A stretch of DNA of 59,664 nt, taken from positions 1-59,664 of the forward strand of contig NZ_NVPT01000007.1 of NCBI RefSeq assembly GCF_002802985.1. The letters are read 5' to 3'. The notes under the pieces were generated by a model, which made no database searches, had not been told where the DNA came from, and worked only from the letters and a program-made list of their open reading frames with translations. Every line of letters starts with the position of its first letter. Position 1 is the first letter of the stretch. The stretch comes from Geodermatophilus chilensis. Its GTDB lineage: Bacteria; Actinomycetota; Actinomycetes; Mycobacteriales; Geodermatophilaceae. Below, piece after piece: positions 25,622-33,050 of the stretch. Both the position numbers and the translations under genes were made by a program.

Positions 25622-25987
25622 ATGCCCGCACGAGTTCTCGCACAGCGGCCGCCGGAGCGCCCGCTGCTGCTGTCCATCGACCTCCGGAGCGGCCGCATCA
25701 CCGCCGTCGGCGAGCTCGACCGCCTGGTCGCCCACCGGCTCTCCGACGCGCTGCACGCGCTCAGCGTGACCGGCCACCGCAGCTGGACCATCGACGCCGC
25801 GGGCATCACCTTCTGCGACGCCGAGGGACTGCGGGCGCTCGCCGGGGCCACGACGTTGGCCGAGGAGCGCGGCTGCACGCTGCGGCTCGTCGCCGCCTCG
25901 CCGTTCACCGTCCGGCTGCTGCGGCTGACCGGCCTGTCCCACCTGGTCGACCGCGCGGCCGACCGCTCCCCTCTCGACGCCGCCTGA
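25622..25987 (+). CDS. STAS-domain protein (second antagonist-type)
   Basis: 121 residues. LSIDLRSGRITAVGELDRL is the first STAS strand-helix, and IDAAGITFCDAEGLRAL corresponds to the DSSG region, but the usual serine pair is replaced by C-D-A-E-G, so the standard phosphorylatable serine is missing. It therefore may not be regulated by an RsbW-type kinase, or may act as a constitutive or decoy antagonist. The ATG is six bases after GGGGGAT. It is about 3.6 kb from the partner-switch cluster and could feed into it. Confidence 0.75.
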   Translation: MPARVLAQRPPERPLLLSIDLRSGRITAVGELDRLVAHRLSDALHALSVTGHRSWTIDAAGITFCDAEGLRALAGATTLAEERGCTLRLVAASPFTVRLLRLTGLSHLVDRAADRSPLDAA

Positions 25988-26016
25988 GGCGGACGGGGCC
26001 GGGCACCCGCGCGGGC

Positions 26017-26040
26017 GCCGTCACGCGAGGCCGTGACGGC
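26017..26040. promoter_or_regulatory. eight-base inverted repeat upstream of the SMP-30-like gene
   Basis: GCCGTCAC (26017-26024) and GTGACGGC (26033-26040) are perfect arms around eight bases, and CGTCAC recurs directly after (26041-26046). It lies 20 bases before the ATG at 26061, next to a TAGTGT -10-like hexamer (26048-26053) seven bases before that ATG. It may be an operator, or the terminator of the STAS gene. Confidence 0.35.
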
Positions 26041-26060
26041 CGTCACCTAGTGTGCGGGCC

Positions 26061-26959
26061 ATGGCATCTCGGCAGCTCAGGACGGTTCTGGAGGGTGGCG
26101 GGTTCTTCGAGGGCCCGCGCTGGCACGAGGGCACCTGGTGGGTGTCGGACTTCTACCGGCACACGGTCAGCCGGGTGACCTCCGACGGCGCGGAGACCGT
26201 CGTCGTCGAGGTGGAGGGCCAGCCCTCGGGGCTGGGCTGGCTGCCCGACGGGTCGCTGGTGGTCGTGTCGATGAAGGACCACCGCGTGCTGCGGTACGCC
26301 GACGGGACGCTGTCCACCCACGCCGACCTCACCGAGCACTGCGGCGGGCACCTCAACGACCTGGTGGTCACCGAGGCCGGGCAGGTGTTCGTCGGCGACT
26401 TCGGCTTCGACCTCATGGGCGGCGGCGACGCGGGAACCGCGTCGCTGAAGCGCATCGACCCCGACGGCACGGTGTCGGTCGCCGCGGAGGGGCTGCAGTT
26501 CCCCAACGGCATGGTGATCACCCCGGACGGCGGCACGCTCCTCGTCGGGAGACCCTCGGCAACCGCTACACCGCCTTCGACCTGGGCGCCGACGGCGCGC
26601 TGACCCACCGTCGGGTGTGGGCGCCGCTGGGCCCGGAGGTCACCGGCCGGACCACCGAGGAGGTGCTCGGCCAGCTCACGGTGGCGCCGGACGGGTGCGC
26701 GCTGGACGCCCAGGGGCACGTGTGGGCGGCCGACGCCGTCGGCGGCCGGGTGGTGCGGGTCGCCGAGGGCGGCGCGATCGTCGACGAGGTCGCCGCGCCC
26801 GAGGGGCTCGGCGTCTTCGCCTGCATGCTCGGCGGGGACGACGGCCGCACGCTGCTGATGTGCTGCGCGCCGGACTTCTACGAGCACAACCGGGCGCCGG
26901 CGCGCGAGGCGGTGCTGGTGGCGACCGAGGTCGACGTCCCGCACGCCGGACGGCCGTAG
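26061..26959 (+). pseudogene. SMP-30/gluconolactonase-like gene with a single-base frameshift
   Basis: The first part (to about 26550) encodes a beta-propeller start: FFEGPRWHEGTWWVSDFY, HLNDLVV and LQFPNGMVITPDGGTLLV. The match then continues in another frame as ETLGNRYTAFDLGADGAL, GHVWAADAVGGRVVRV and a plausible C-terminus ending at 26959. One base is missing within about 26544-26550, where GTCGGGAGACC should read GTCGGnGAGACC. Intact members are lactonase-type hydrolases for sugar lactones or related substrates. Because the reading is otherwise undamaged, this is either a recent mutation or a sequencing error. A TAGTGT -10 element seven bases before the ATG suggests leaderless transcription. 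Confidence 0.8.
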
Positions 26960-26970
26960 CCCGCGCGGGG

Positions 26971-27195
26971 TCAGCCGCTGTTCCGGCCGCCGAGCGGGTG
27001 GTCGGTGTCCGGGACCCCGCTGCCGGCCTCACCCGGGTTGGTCGACATCTCGCCGTCCCGCGCGGCCCGCGGCTCCTCCTGCTGGGAGGGTGGCCCGACC
27101 TCAGCGGGCTCGGGGCGTTCGCCGGGCAGGACGTCGTCGTCGGGTCGCTCGTTGGCGCCGCCGTAGGGACGGCCGGTCATGTTGCCCTCGGTCAT
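26971..27195 (-). CDS. small hydrophilic hypothetical protein
   Basis: 74 residues from an ATG with a GAGGAGG site. The sequence is rich in Gly, Pro, Glu and Asp (MTEGNMTGRPYGGANERPDD and onward) and is predicted to be disordered and soluble. No family is recognised. It follows the dehydrogenase gene on the same strand after 50 bases, and its 3' end faces the frameshifted SMP-30 gene. The strong ribosome binding site and codon bias support it as real. Confidence 0.6.
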   Translation of the reverse strand: MTEGNMTGRPYGGANERPDDDVLPGERPEPAEVGPPSQQEEPRAARDGEMSTNPGEAGSGVPDTDHPLGGRNSG

Positions 27196-27245
27196 CGCAG
27201 GCCTCCTCGTGCCGGGGCCGGAGGGGTACCCGCCTCCGGCGCGCG

Positions 27246-28214
27246 TCACGCGGGCGCGATGACCCGCACCGGCTCCCCGCGGAGGAAGGCGGCGACGTCC
27301 TCGACGGCGTCGCCGTAGAAGACGCGGTAGGTGTCGCGGGTGACGTAGCCGAGGTGCGGGGTGAGCACGGTGCGCGGCGCGGTGCGCAGGGGCGAGTCGG
27401 CCGGCAGCGGCTCGCGGTCGTACACGTCGAGGCCGGCGCCGCCGAGGCGGCCCGCGGACAGCGCTTCCAGCAGCGCGGCCTCGTCGACGATCGGGCCGCG
27501 CGAGGTGTTGACCAGGATCGCGCCGGGCTTCATGCGGGCGAGCTCGTCGCGGCCGACCAGTCCGCGGGTGCGGTCGGAGAGCACCAGGTGGACGGTGACG
27601 ACGTCGGCGCCGGCGAACAGCTCGTCGCGGTCGACGCGGCGGACGCCGGCCTCGGCGGCGCGCTCGGCGGTGAGGTTCTGGCTCCAGGCGACGACGTCCA
27701 TGCCGAAGGCCTGGCCGATGCGGGCGACGCGGGTGCCGAGCCGGCCGAGGCCGACGACGCCGAGGCGGGCGCCGGCGAGGTCGGTGCCGACGGTGCGCTG
27801 CCAGCCGCCGGCGCGCAGCCCGGCGTCCTCCTCGGGGACGTGCCGGGCCACGGCCAGGATCAGCGCCCAGGTGAGCTCGGCGGTGCCGGTCGGGTGCGCG
27901 CCGGTGCCGCAGACCGTGATGCCGCGCTCGGCGGCCGCGGCGACGTCGATGGCGGCGTTGCGGGCGCCGGTGGTGACCAGCAGCCGCAGCCGCGGGAGCC
28001 GTTCGAGGAGGCTGCGCGGGAACGGGGTGCGCTCGCGCATGGCGACGACGACGTCGAACCCGGCCAGCCGCTCAGCCACGGCGTCCTCGTCGTCGAGGTG
28101 GTCGGCGAAGGCGACCACCTCGGCCTCCTCGGGGAGGCGGGACCAGTCGGCGAACTCAGCGGACACGGACTGGAAGTCGTCGAGGACGGCGATGCGCAGC
28201 ACGGTCCCGAGCAT
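27246..28214 (-). CDS. D-2-hydroxyacid dehydrogenase (NAD-dependent)
   Basis: 322 residues. The family oxidises or reduces 2-hydroxy/2-oxo acids. The Rossmann fingerprint is GVVGLGRLGTRVARI; downstream are LVLSDRTRGLVG, NTSRGPIVDE (with the active-site arginine), the glutamate in DREPLP and the histidine in LTPHLGY, giving the usual Arg-Glu-His set. The N-terminal domain (FDVVVAMRERTPF) resembles phosphoglycerate-dehydrogenase-like members of unknown substrate. The ATG at 28214 is used; a GTG four codons later is equally possible. It is not clearly in a pathway operon. Confidence 0.85.
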   Translation of the reverse strand: MLGTVLRIAVLDDFQSVSAEFADWSRLPEEAEVVAFADHLDDEDAVAERLAGFDVVVAMRERTPFPRSLLERLPRLRLLVTTGARNAAIDVAAAAERGITVCGTGAHPTGTAELTWALILAVARHVPEEDAGLRAGGWQRTVGTDLAGARLGVVGLGRLGTRVARIGQAFGMDVVAWSQNLTAERAAEAGVRRVDRDELFAGADVVTVHLVLSDRTRGLVGRDELARMKPGAILVNTSRGPIVDEAALLEALSAGRLGGAGLDVYDREPLPADSPLRTAPRTVLTPHLGYVTRDTYRVFYGDAVEDVAAFLRGEPVRVIAPA

Positions 28215-28222
28215 GACGGCGG

Positions 28223-28245
28223 CCCCCGCCCGGTGCGAGCGGGGG
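28223..28245 (-). terminator. hairpin after the 56-residue gene
   Basis: CCCCCGC (28223-28229) and GCGGGGG (28239-28245) are perfect arms around nine bases, between the stop of the small gene at 28273 and the dehydrogenase start. Confidence 0.5.
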
Positions 28246-28272
28246 TCGCCGGAGCGCGTCAGCGCGAGGTGC

Positions 28273-28443
28273 TCAGCGCACCGGACCGCGGCCGTAGCCC
28301 CGGCCGCCGCCCTGCTTCTTGTTCTGCTCGCCCATCTTGGCGATGAACTCCTTGATCTTGGCCTGGTTGTGCGGCTTGCGGGCCTCCTGGATGACCTTCG
28401 CCGCGATCCCCGACGCCAGGACCTTCCTCAACATGCCGGCCAT
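28273..28443 (-). CDS. small basic hypothetical protein
   Basis: 56 residues from an ATG with a GAGGAGG site. An amphipathic helical part (MLRKVLASGIAAKVIQEARK) is followed by a second helix (AKIKEFIAKMGEQNKK) and a Gly/Arg-rich tail (GGGRGYGRGPVR) suggesting nucleic-acid contact. No family is recognised with confidence. A hairpin follows it. The gene is isolated from its neighbours, so it probably has its own promoter in the spacer to the right. Confidence 0.6.
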   Translation of the reverse strand: MAGMLRKVLASGIAAKVIQEARKPHNQAKIKEFIAKMGEQNKKQGGGRGYGRGPVR

Positions 28444-28777
28444 GGTGCGTTCCTCCTCGGTTCGGTTGAGCTGTGTCCTGCCCGGGCAGGAGTGGCCCCA
28501 ACCACCTCGCTGGGAGCAGCCGTGTGCTGTCGTCCCGCCACTTTCCGTGCAGGCACTCCGGGGCTCGGTCAAACTCATGGTGAAGCGCCGACCTGCGGGT
28601 TCGGGTTGCCGAGGATCGGGCCGTCTCGGCGTCTGCGGTGGTCAGCGCGGCGTGTCGTGGTGCGGTCGGGGCGGGTCGGGCAACGCCCCGTTCCTGCCTT
28701 GCACCTCCTCCAGGGCCGCCTAACGTCGGTCGCCGTCCGGCAAGGGCCCTTCGTCACGAATCGTGTGACACCCGCCG
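28444..28777. other. intergenic spacer upstream of the riboswitch
   Basis: No gene is supported here. The left end holds the promoter side of the 56-residue gene. Near the right end GTCAC (28753-28757) and GTGAC (28765-28769) form an inverted repeat around seven bases, placed upstream of the riboswitch where a promoter or operator would be expected. Confidence 0.4.
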
Positions 28778-28912
28778 GACGCCGCCGAACCGCGCACCGG
28801 TCGATGACCGGTGCGCAGGCCGGGGACCCACCGCAGCACTGGGGTGAAGCGCGATCCGTCGCGCCGGGCGACTCCCCCGTCCGAACCCGTCAGCTAACCC
28901 GGTAGGCGGTCG
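28778..28912 (+). ncRNA. c-di-AMP riboswitch (ydaO/yuaA type)
   Basis: The region before the NlpC/P60 gene has the conserved blocks of the ydaO riboswitch: GGGGACCCA (28822-28830), GGGGTGAAGC (28841-28850), then CCGAACCCGTCAGCTAACCC (28871-28890) and GGTAGGCGG (28891-28899). A perfect ten-base hairpin (28792-28801 with 28807-28816) forms one arm. In actinobacteria this riboswitch commonly precedes wall hydrolase and resuscitation-factor genes and shuts them down when c-di-AMP is high. The 5' boundary is approximate. The GTGGAGAACAGGAGA leader after it holds the ribosome binding site. Confidence 0.8.
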
Positions 28913-28936
28913 TGGAGAACAGGAGAACCGTCGTCG

Positions 28937-29434
28937 ATGACGACTGCCCGCACGTCCTTCGCTCGTCGCTCGTTCCGTGGTGTCGCCGTCGCCGCCATCG
29001 CCGGCGCCGGGATCGCTCTCTCCCCCCTACCGGCCTCGGCGCACACCGTCGCAGCCCCTGCCGCTTCGGCCGCCGCGTCCAGCAGCGCCGTGCAGACCGC
29101 CGTCGACACCGCACTCGCCCAGGTGGGTGACCGGTACGTGTACGGCGCCACCGGCCCCAACTCCTTCGACTGCTCGGGGCTGACCACCTTCGCCTACAAG
29201 GCGGCCGGCGTCTCGCTCCCGCGTACCTCGAAGGCCCAGGCGACGTTCGGCACGCCGGTGTCGAAGGCCGACCTGCGGCCCGGTGACCTCGTGTTCTTCT
29301 ACAGCCCGGTCTCCCACGTGGCCATGTACATCGGCAACGGCCAGATCGTGCACGCCCTGAACGCCAGCAAGCCGGTCCAGGTCACGTCGCTGGACTACAT
29401 GCCGAGCTTCTCGGGCGCCCGCCGGGTCATCTGA
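28937..29434 (+). CDS. secreted NlpC/P60 peptidoglycan endopeptidase
   Basis: 165 residues. A basic N-terminus, a hydrophobic core (VAVAAIAGAGIALS) and PASA before H36 make a signal peptide. The NlpC/P60 domain has GDRYVYGATGPNSFDCSGL with catalytic C79, RPGDLVFF, SHVAMYIG with H127, and VHA with the third residue near H139. Such enzymes cut stem peptides of peptidoglycan during growth and division. No separate binding domain is present. The gene is under an apparent c-di-AMP riboswitch, which fits control of wall remodelling by this second messenger. A very strong hairpin follows the stop. Confidence 0.93.
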   Translation: MTTARTSFARRSFRGVAVAAIAGAGIALSPLPASAHTVAAPAASAAASSSAVQTAVDTALAQVGDRYVYGATGPNSFDCSGLTTFAYKAAGVSLPRTSKAQATFGTPVSKADLRPGDLVFFYSPVSHVAMYIGNGQIVHALNASKPVQVTSLDYMPSFSGARRVI

Positions 29435-29444
29435 CCCCCTTCTG

Positions 29445-29508
29445 CGGCGAGATCGCCGGTCTCACACGGCTACGACGCTGTAGGCGTGCGAGATCGGCGA
29501 TCTCGCCG
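29445..29508 (+). terminator. strong hairpin after the NlpC/P60 gene
   Basis: Bases 29446-29467 pair with 29486-29507 over 22 positions with two mismatches, extended by the 29445/29508 pair. The loop contains its own CTAC/GTAG mini-stem. The arms are built on GGCGAGATCGCCG and CGGCGATCTCGCC, themselves near-palindromic. It starts 10 bases after the stop codon. Confidence 0.7.
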
Positions 29509-29570
29509 GGCGGTCAGCCGCAGGCGAGGACGCCCTCGGCCGGGTTGAGCGATTCGTAGAAGGCGCTGAA

Positions 29571-29597
29571 GGCCTCCCGCCATGTCAGCGGGAGGCC
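29571..29597 (-). terminator. hairpin after the DUF4352-like gene
   Basis: GGCCTCCCGC (29571-29580) and GCGGGAGGCC (29588-29597) are perfect ten-base arms around seven bases, 16 bases past the stop of the minus-strand gene at 29614. Between the two hairpins the minus strand reads AFSAFYESLNPAEGVLACG and then a stop, possibly the 3' end of a lost gene. Confidence 0.6.
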
Positions 29598-29613
29598 CTC
29601 AGTCGGGCGGTGC

Positions 29614-30258
29614 TTACTGCAGGGAGACGGTGACGCCCCCGGAGAAAGCGGAGTCGTGGAGCTCGATCGAGGTCGGCACCGTGCCGGCGGGGACGTCGAA
29701 GACGACCTTGCTGGCCAGGGTGTTTCCGGGGTTGATCTCCTCGTACAGCGAGGACGAGTTCTCCAGGTAGATCGCAGCCTCGCCGTCGGCCGAGAACTGC
29801 TGGCCCTGCGCGTTGAACAGGGTGGCGTTGTCGCCGAAGAAGCTCTGCGCCTGGTCGCCGATGTTGGTGATGGTCAGGTCGACGATGCAGAACTGGCCCT
29901 GGGCCTTCTGGCTCAGGAACTCGTTGCCGATCTCGGTGCCACTGCAGTCGACACCGTTCACGACGAAGTTGAAGTCACCGTCCGCGGCGGGCTCGCCGAT
30001 GCCAGGCGCCTCGGGAGCCGGCGCCTCGGCCGCGGGTGTGTCCACGGCCGGAGCAGCGGCCGCGTCACCGGGCGACGCGTCACCGGTCGCGGTCGTCGAC
30101 TCGCCATCGCCGCCGCCGCCCTGGGTGGCGATGGCGATCACGACGAGCACCGCAAGGACGATGAACCAGGCGCGCTTGTAGAAGGGCTTCTTGGCCGGGG
30201 CCGGCGGCTGAGGGGCGTACCCCTGCGGGTCGGCCGGCACGTGAGTCGACTGCGACAT
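29614..30258 (-). CDS. membrane-anchored DUF4352-like protein
   Basis: 214 residues. A short cytoplasmic Pro-rich head (YAPQPPAPAKKPFYKRA), one membrane helix (WFIVLAVLVVIAIA), a Ser/Ala/Pro/Glu linker, then an immunoglobulin-like beta-domain typical of DUF4352: DFNFVVNGVDCSGTEIG, FCIVDLTITNIGDQAQSF, QGQQFSADGEAAIYL and the closing VFDVPAGTVPTSIELHD. Two cysteines (VDCS and FCIV) probably form a disulfide. Such domains occur in actinobacterial surface proteins of unknown role. The ATG at 30258 has a GGGGGA site. It sits alone downstream of the OmpA-lipoprotein gene on the same strand. Confidence 0.8.
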   Translation of the reverse strand: MSQSTHVPADPQGYAPQPPAPAKKPFYKRAWFIVLAVLVVIAIATQGGGGDGESTTATGDASPGDAAAAPAVDTPAAEAPAPEAPGIGEPAADGDFNFVVNGVDCSGTEIGNEFLSQKAQGQFCIVDLTITNIGDQAQSFFGDNATLFNAQGQQFSADGEAAIYLENSSSLYEEINPGNTLASKVVFDVPAGTVPTSIELHDSAFSGGVTVSLQ

Positions 30259-30459
30259 GTGTTCCCCCATGGGGCGGTGATGATCGAGGCCCGCGAGTGC
30301 GACAACAGTCGTCCGTCATCGCGCAACCCCGGGTTGGACGCGAGGACAGTGGCACGTACGAGTCCTGGAACCCGGCAGGACTGGTGTGGCGCCGCCTCTT
30401 GCGTGACCTCCCGCCACTCCGGTCGCCGACGCATCAGGCCGCTGGTCGGGACGTGCCTG

Positions 30460-31653
30460 TCACTCGCAGAGAGTCCAGGTGGCCCCGTTGTCGAGCGTGA
30501 TGATCACCTTGCGGTTCTCAGCAGCCGGGCCGGGCAGCAGGTTGCCGTCCGCGTCGTGGTCGGGGACGTACTCGGAGTACTCACTGCCGAGACCGAAGGC
30601 GGTCAGGGACTCCCTCGGGACACCCAGCTCCACGAGCTCGTCGAGCACCGCCTGCGCTCGGCTCAGGCCCCGCGCTCGCTGTCCCTCGATCGGTCCGACG
30701 TCGGCCGTCGTCCCGGTCAGCGTGGCGGTGGCGCCGGTCTCGACCAGTTGCTTGGCGATCGGCTCCAGGATGGCGCGCGCCGCGGCCGGGTTCGCGAACT
30801 CCGCAGAATCCGGGAGGAAGGCGACGTCGCTGCCCGTGAGTTCGACAGTGGGCCCGGAGCATGCCGGCCCGTCGGGGATGGGGACGATGCGGACCTCAGG
30901 GAGCGCCGCCCTCCCGCCATCCGAGGGCGAATCGCCTTCGAGAGGTGCGTGCTCCACCTCCATCTCGCCACCGGCAGCCTCGATGACTGCTTCCCAGATG
31001 GCTGCAAGGTTGTCGCGCTGCGCAATGCCCAGCGGCTCCTGCGGCGCCGCGGTGTCCCCCAGCCCCTGGAAGGTCACGTCCATCCCCTCCAGGTCGGGGA
31101 GCGCGCCGATCCTCTGCAGGGTGTCCGCGACCTCCTGCGGATCGGCCTCCAGCAGGCCGGGCTGCGTGAAGTCGAGCGGCGCCACCGTCGACAGACCCGA
31201 GTCGATGACGGCGATCTCGTGCGGCAGCGTCTCCACCGACCGGATGCTGCGCGCGGCGAGGTCGAGCCCCGTCAGCACGTCCGCCTCCGGGTCGTCCGCC
31301 CGCGCCGCAGCGATCCCGTCGAGCACCGCCCGCCGGTTGTCGTTGCGGCTCGCGTCGCGGCCCTGACTGGTCCCTCCCTCTACGACGAGCGACATCGTGC
31401 CGAGGACCGACGGCTCCCCGTCCGCGACGACGATGGCAGCCAAGGACTGGTTCGCGACTGCGCGGTCGAGCACCCCCATCGCCCGGCCGCCGAGCTGCGG
31501 CGCCGGCATGTTGCTGCGGGCGCCGACCACGAAGGCCGCGGCACCGGTGGGGTCCGCCGCCGCCTCGCCCCCACCGCAGCCCGCGAGCCCGACGGCGAGG
31601 CCGAGCGATGCGGTCGCGGCCAGCAGGCGGCCGGGGACAGAGGAAGTGCGCAA
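30460..31653 (-). CDS. lipoprotein with C-terminal OmpA/MotB-like domain
   Basis: 397 residues. The signal peptide ends in a lipobox LAGC at about 23-26, so the mature chain is lipid-anchored outside. The middle (about 35-230) alternates hydrophobic strands and helices (AAFVVGARS, LAAIVVADGEP, HEIAVIDSGLS, MDVTFQGLGD) in a von-Willebrand-A-like pattern but without an obvious metal site. The C-terminal part (FLPDSAEF, ATLTGTTADVG, RGLSRAQAVLDELVELGV, ENRKVIITL) follows the OmpA-like peptidoglycan-binding pattern. It lies 50 bases downstream of the membrane-protein gene and probably shares its operon. Function unknown; a wall-linked sensor is inferred. Confidence 0.75.
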   Translation of the reverse strand: MRTSSVPGRLLAATASLGLAVGLAGCGGGEAAADPTGAAAFVVGARSNMPAPQLGGRAMGVLDRAVANQSLAAIVVADGEPSVLGTMSLVVEGGTSQGRDASRNDNRRAVLDGIAAARADDPEADVLTGLDLAARSIRSVETLPHEIAVIDSGLSTVAPLDFTQPGLLEADPQEVADTLQRIGALPDLEGMDVTFQGLGDTAAPQEPLGIAQRDNLAAIWEAVIEAAGGEMEVEHAPLEGDSPSDGGRAALPEVRIVPIPDGPACSGPTVELTGSDVAFLPDSAEFANPAAARAILEPIAKQLVETGATATLTGTTADVGPIEGQRARGLSRAQAVLDELVELGVPRESLTAFGLGSEYSEYVPDHDADGNLLPGPAAENRKVIITLDNGATWTLCE

Positions 31654-31703
31654 GGACGTGCCTCTCGATCGAGCGGGTGCGGACGCGCGGGGCGTCGGTC
31701 GGG

Positions 31704-33050
31704 TCAGTAGACGCCGTTGGGCGTGCCGTGGCCGTTGGGGGTGCCGTGGCCGTTGGCTGACCTCGGCGCGAGGAGGGGGAACGCGTCGCGGGGGATCCGG
31801 ATCAGCGCTCCGAGGTCGCGCGGCGTCGGGCGCGACGGACTACCGCCGTCCCCCACACGGGGCCCCGGGACGCCCGGCTGCGGCGGCTCCTCCGGGCCAC
31901 CGACCCGCCGTCCCGTCGTGAGGCCGTTGGTCGCCTCGGGCAGACCGAGGTGGCCGGCGACCTCGACGCGGACGAGCTCCTTGAGCTCGGCGATCTCCGC
32001 GTCCGTGGTGGCGAGGGCGTCCTCGGCCGACCGGTCCGCCTGGTCGATCGCATCCCGGGCCTGTGCCAACCGATGCCGGATGTTGCTGACGACCTCGGTC
32101 CGCCGCGCCACGACCTCGTGCTGCTTGAGCAGCTTCTTGCGCAGCGCCGCGTAGGTGCTCATCCGCGGCGTGTGCTCCGAGAAGCCGGTGTAGAAGGCGA
32201 ACACCCCGGAGGCGAAGTACAGGCCGGCGAGGAGGAGTGCGGAGAGCAGTGCGTGCTGCGAGTCCGCAGCGGGGTCGGTGACACCGAAGGCCGACGTCAC
32301 GTCGGCGGCACTCGACTCGGAGACCAGCCGGAAGTAGAACGCGACGCTCCCCAGCACCAGCCAGCCCACGATCATGAGCAGGAGAGCCGGTCGGCCGAGG
32401 CCGCCGCGTGCTTCCCGGAGATCCTTGAGGGTCCGGCCGACACCGTGCATGAGCCCCACCGAGATGACGGCGAAGGCAGCCGTGAGGGCGAGAACCACCG
32501 GCTCGCCGGCCTCGCGGAACGACGTGGCCAGGACGACGTAGAACGTCGCGACGTCACCGGCTGCCGCCACCGCGAGCATCAGGTAGAGACCGATCCGCTT
32601 GTACCAGGGGCGATCGAGGCCCTCGAGCGGGTCCAGGGTCGGCCGGGGACGGCTGCGCCGCTCCCGTCGCTCACCGGGCTCCGCCTCGGCGGGCTCGACG
32701 ATGCGCTTCTCGAGGACGGCGATCAGGCGCTCGGTGTGCTGCAGTTCCGCGGCAGCCGACTCGGCACGCTGCTCTGCCACCACCTCGGCCGCTTCCAGCC
32801 GGCTGACTTCCGCCTGGGCGGCGGCGATCCGCTCGGTGCGCTCGGCGAGGACGTGCGCGCGCCGCTTGGTGCGCAGCCCCTCCAGCCAGCCGTCGAGGAC
32901 GTCACCGTTGCCGGCGTCCAACGACCCGGCCTGGGCCAGCGCGGCGATCTGCGCGACGACGTCGTCCCGGTTGTTGCGCGGCGCGAGGAAGGGGAGGCGG
33001 ACGTCGACCGGCGCTCCCTGCTTGCGGCGGCGCGACCAGGTCCAGCTCAT
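31704..33050 (-). CDS. four-helix membrane protein with flanking coiled coils
   Basis: 448 residues. A basic head (MSWTWSRRRKQ) precedes a long coiled coil (about 65-115). Four hydrophobic segments follow: GLYLMLAVAAAGDVATFYVV, VVLALTAAFAVISVGLM, ALLLMIVGWLVLGSVAFYF and ALLSALLLAGLYFASGVFAFY. A second coiled coil (about 310-375) and a disordered tail ending in a repeated HGTPNG motif close the chain. No family is recognised. Its ATG overlaps the stop of the upstream coiled-coil gene in ATGA, and GGAG precedes it. Two long cytoplasmic coiled coils suggest assembly with the neighbour's product. Confidence 0.7.
   Translation of the reverse strand: MSWTWSRRRKQGAPVDVRLPFLAPRNNRDDVVAQIAALAQAGSLDAGNGDVLDGWLEGLRTKRRAHVLAERTERIAAAQAEVSRLEAAEVVAEQRAESAAAELQHTERLIAVLEKRIVEPAEAEPGERRERRSRPRPTLDPLEGLDRPWYKRIGLYLMLAVAAAGDVATFYVVLATSFREAGEPVVLALTAAFAVISVGLMHGVGRTLKDLREARGGLGRPALLLMIVGWLVLGSVAFYFRLVSESSAADVTSAFGVTDPAADSQHALLSALLLAGLYFASGVFAFYTGFSEHTPRMSTYAALRKKLLKQHEVVARRTEVVSNIRHRLAQARDAIDQADRSAEDALATTDAEIAELKELVRVEVAGHLGLPEATNGLTTGRRVGGPEEPPQPGVPGPRVGDGGSPSRPTPRDLGALIRIPRDAFPLLAPRSANGHGTPNGHGTPNGVY

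Noticed and set aside
27246-28443. Operon of the dehydrogenase with the 56-residue gene
   Set aside because: A strong hairpin at 28223-28245 separates them, so independent transcription is more likely.
28753-28769. CRP-type site before the riboswitch
   Set aside because: The half sites are GTCAC...GTGAC, the reverse orientation of the TGTGA-N6-TCACA consensus, so a CRP assignment is not justified; kept only as an inverted repeat.
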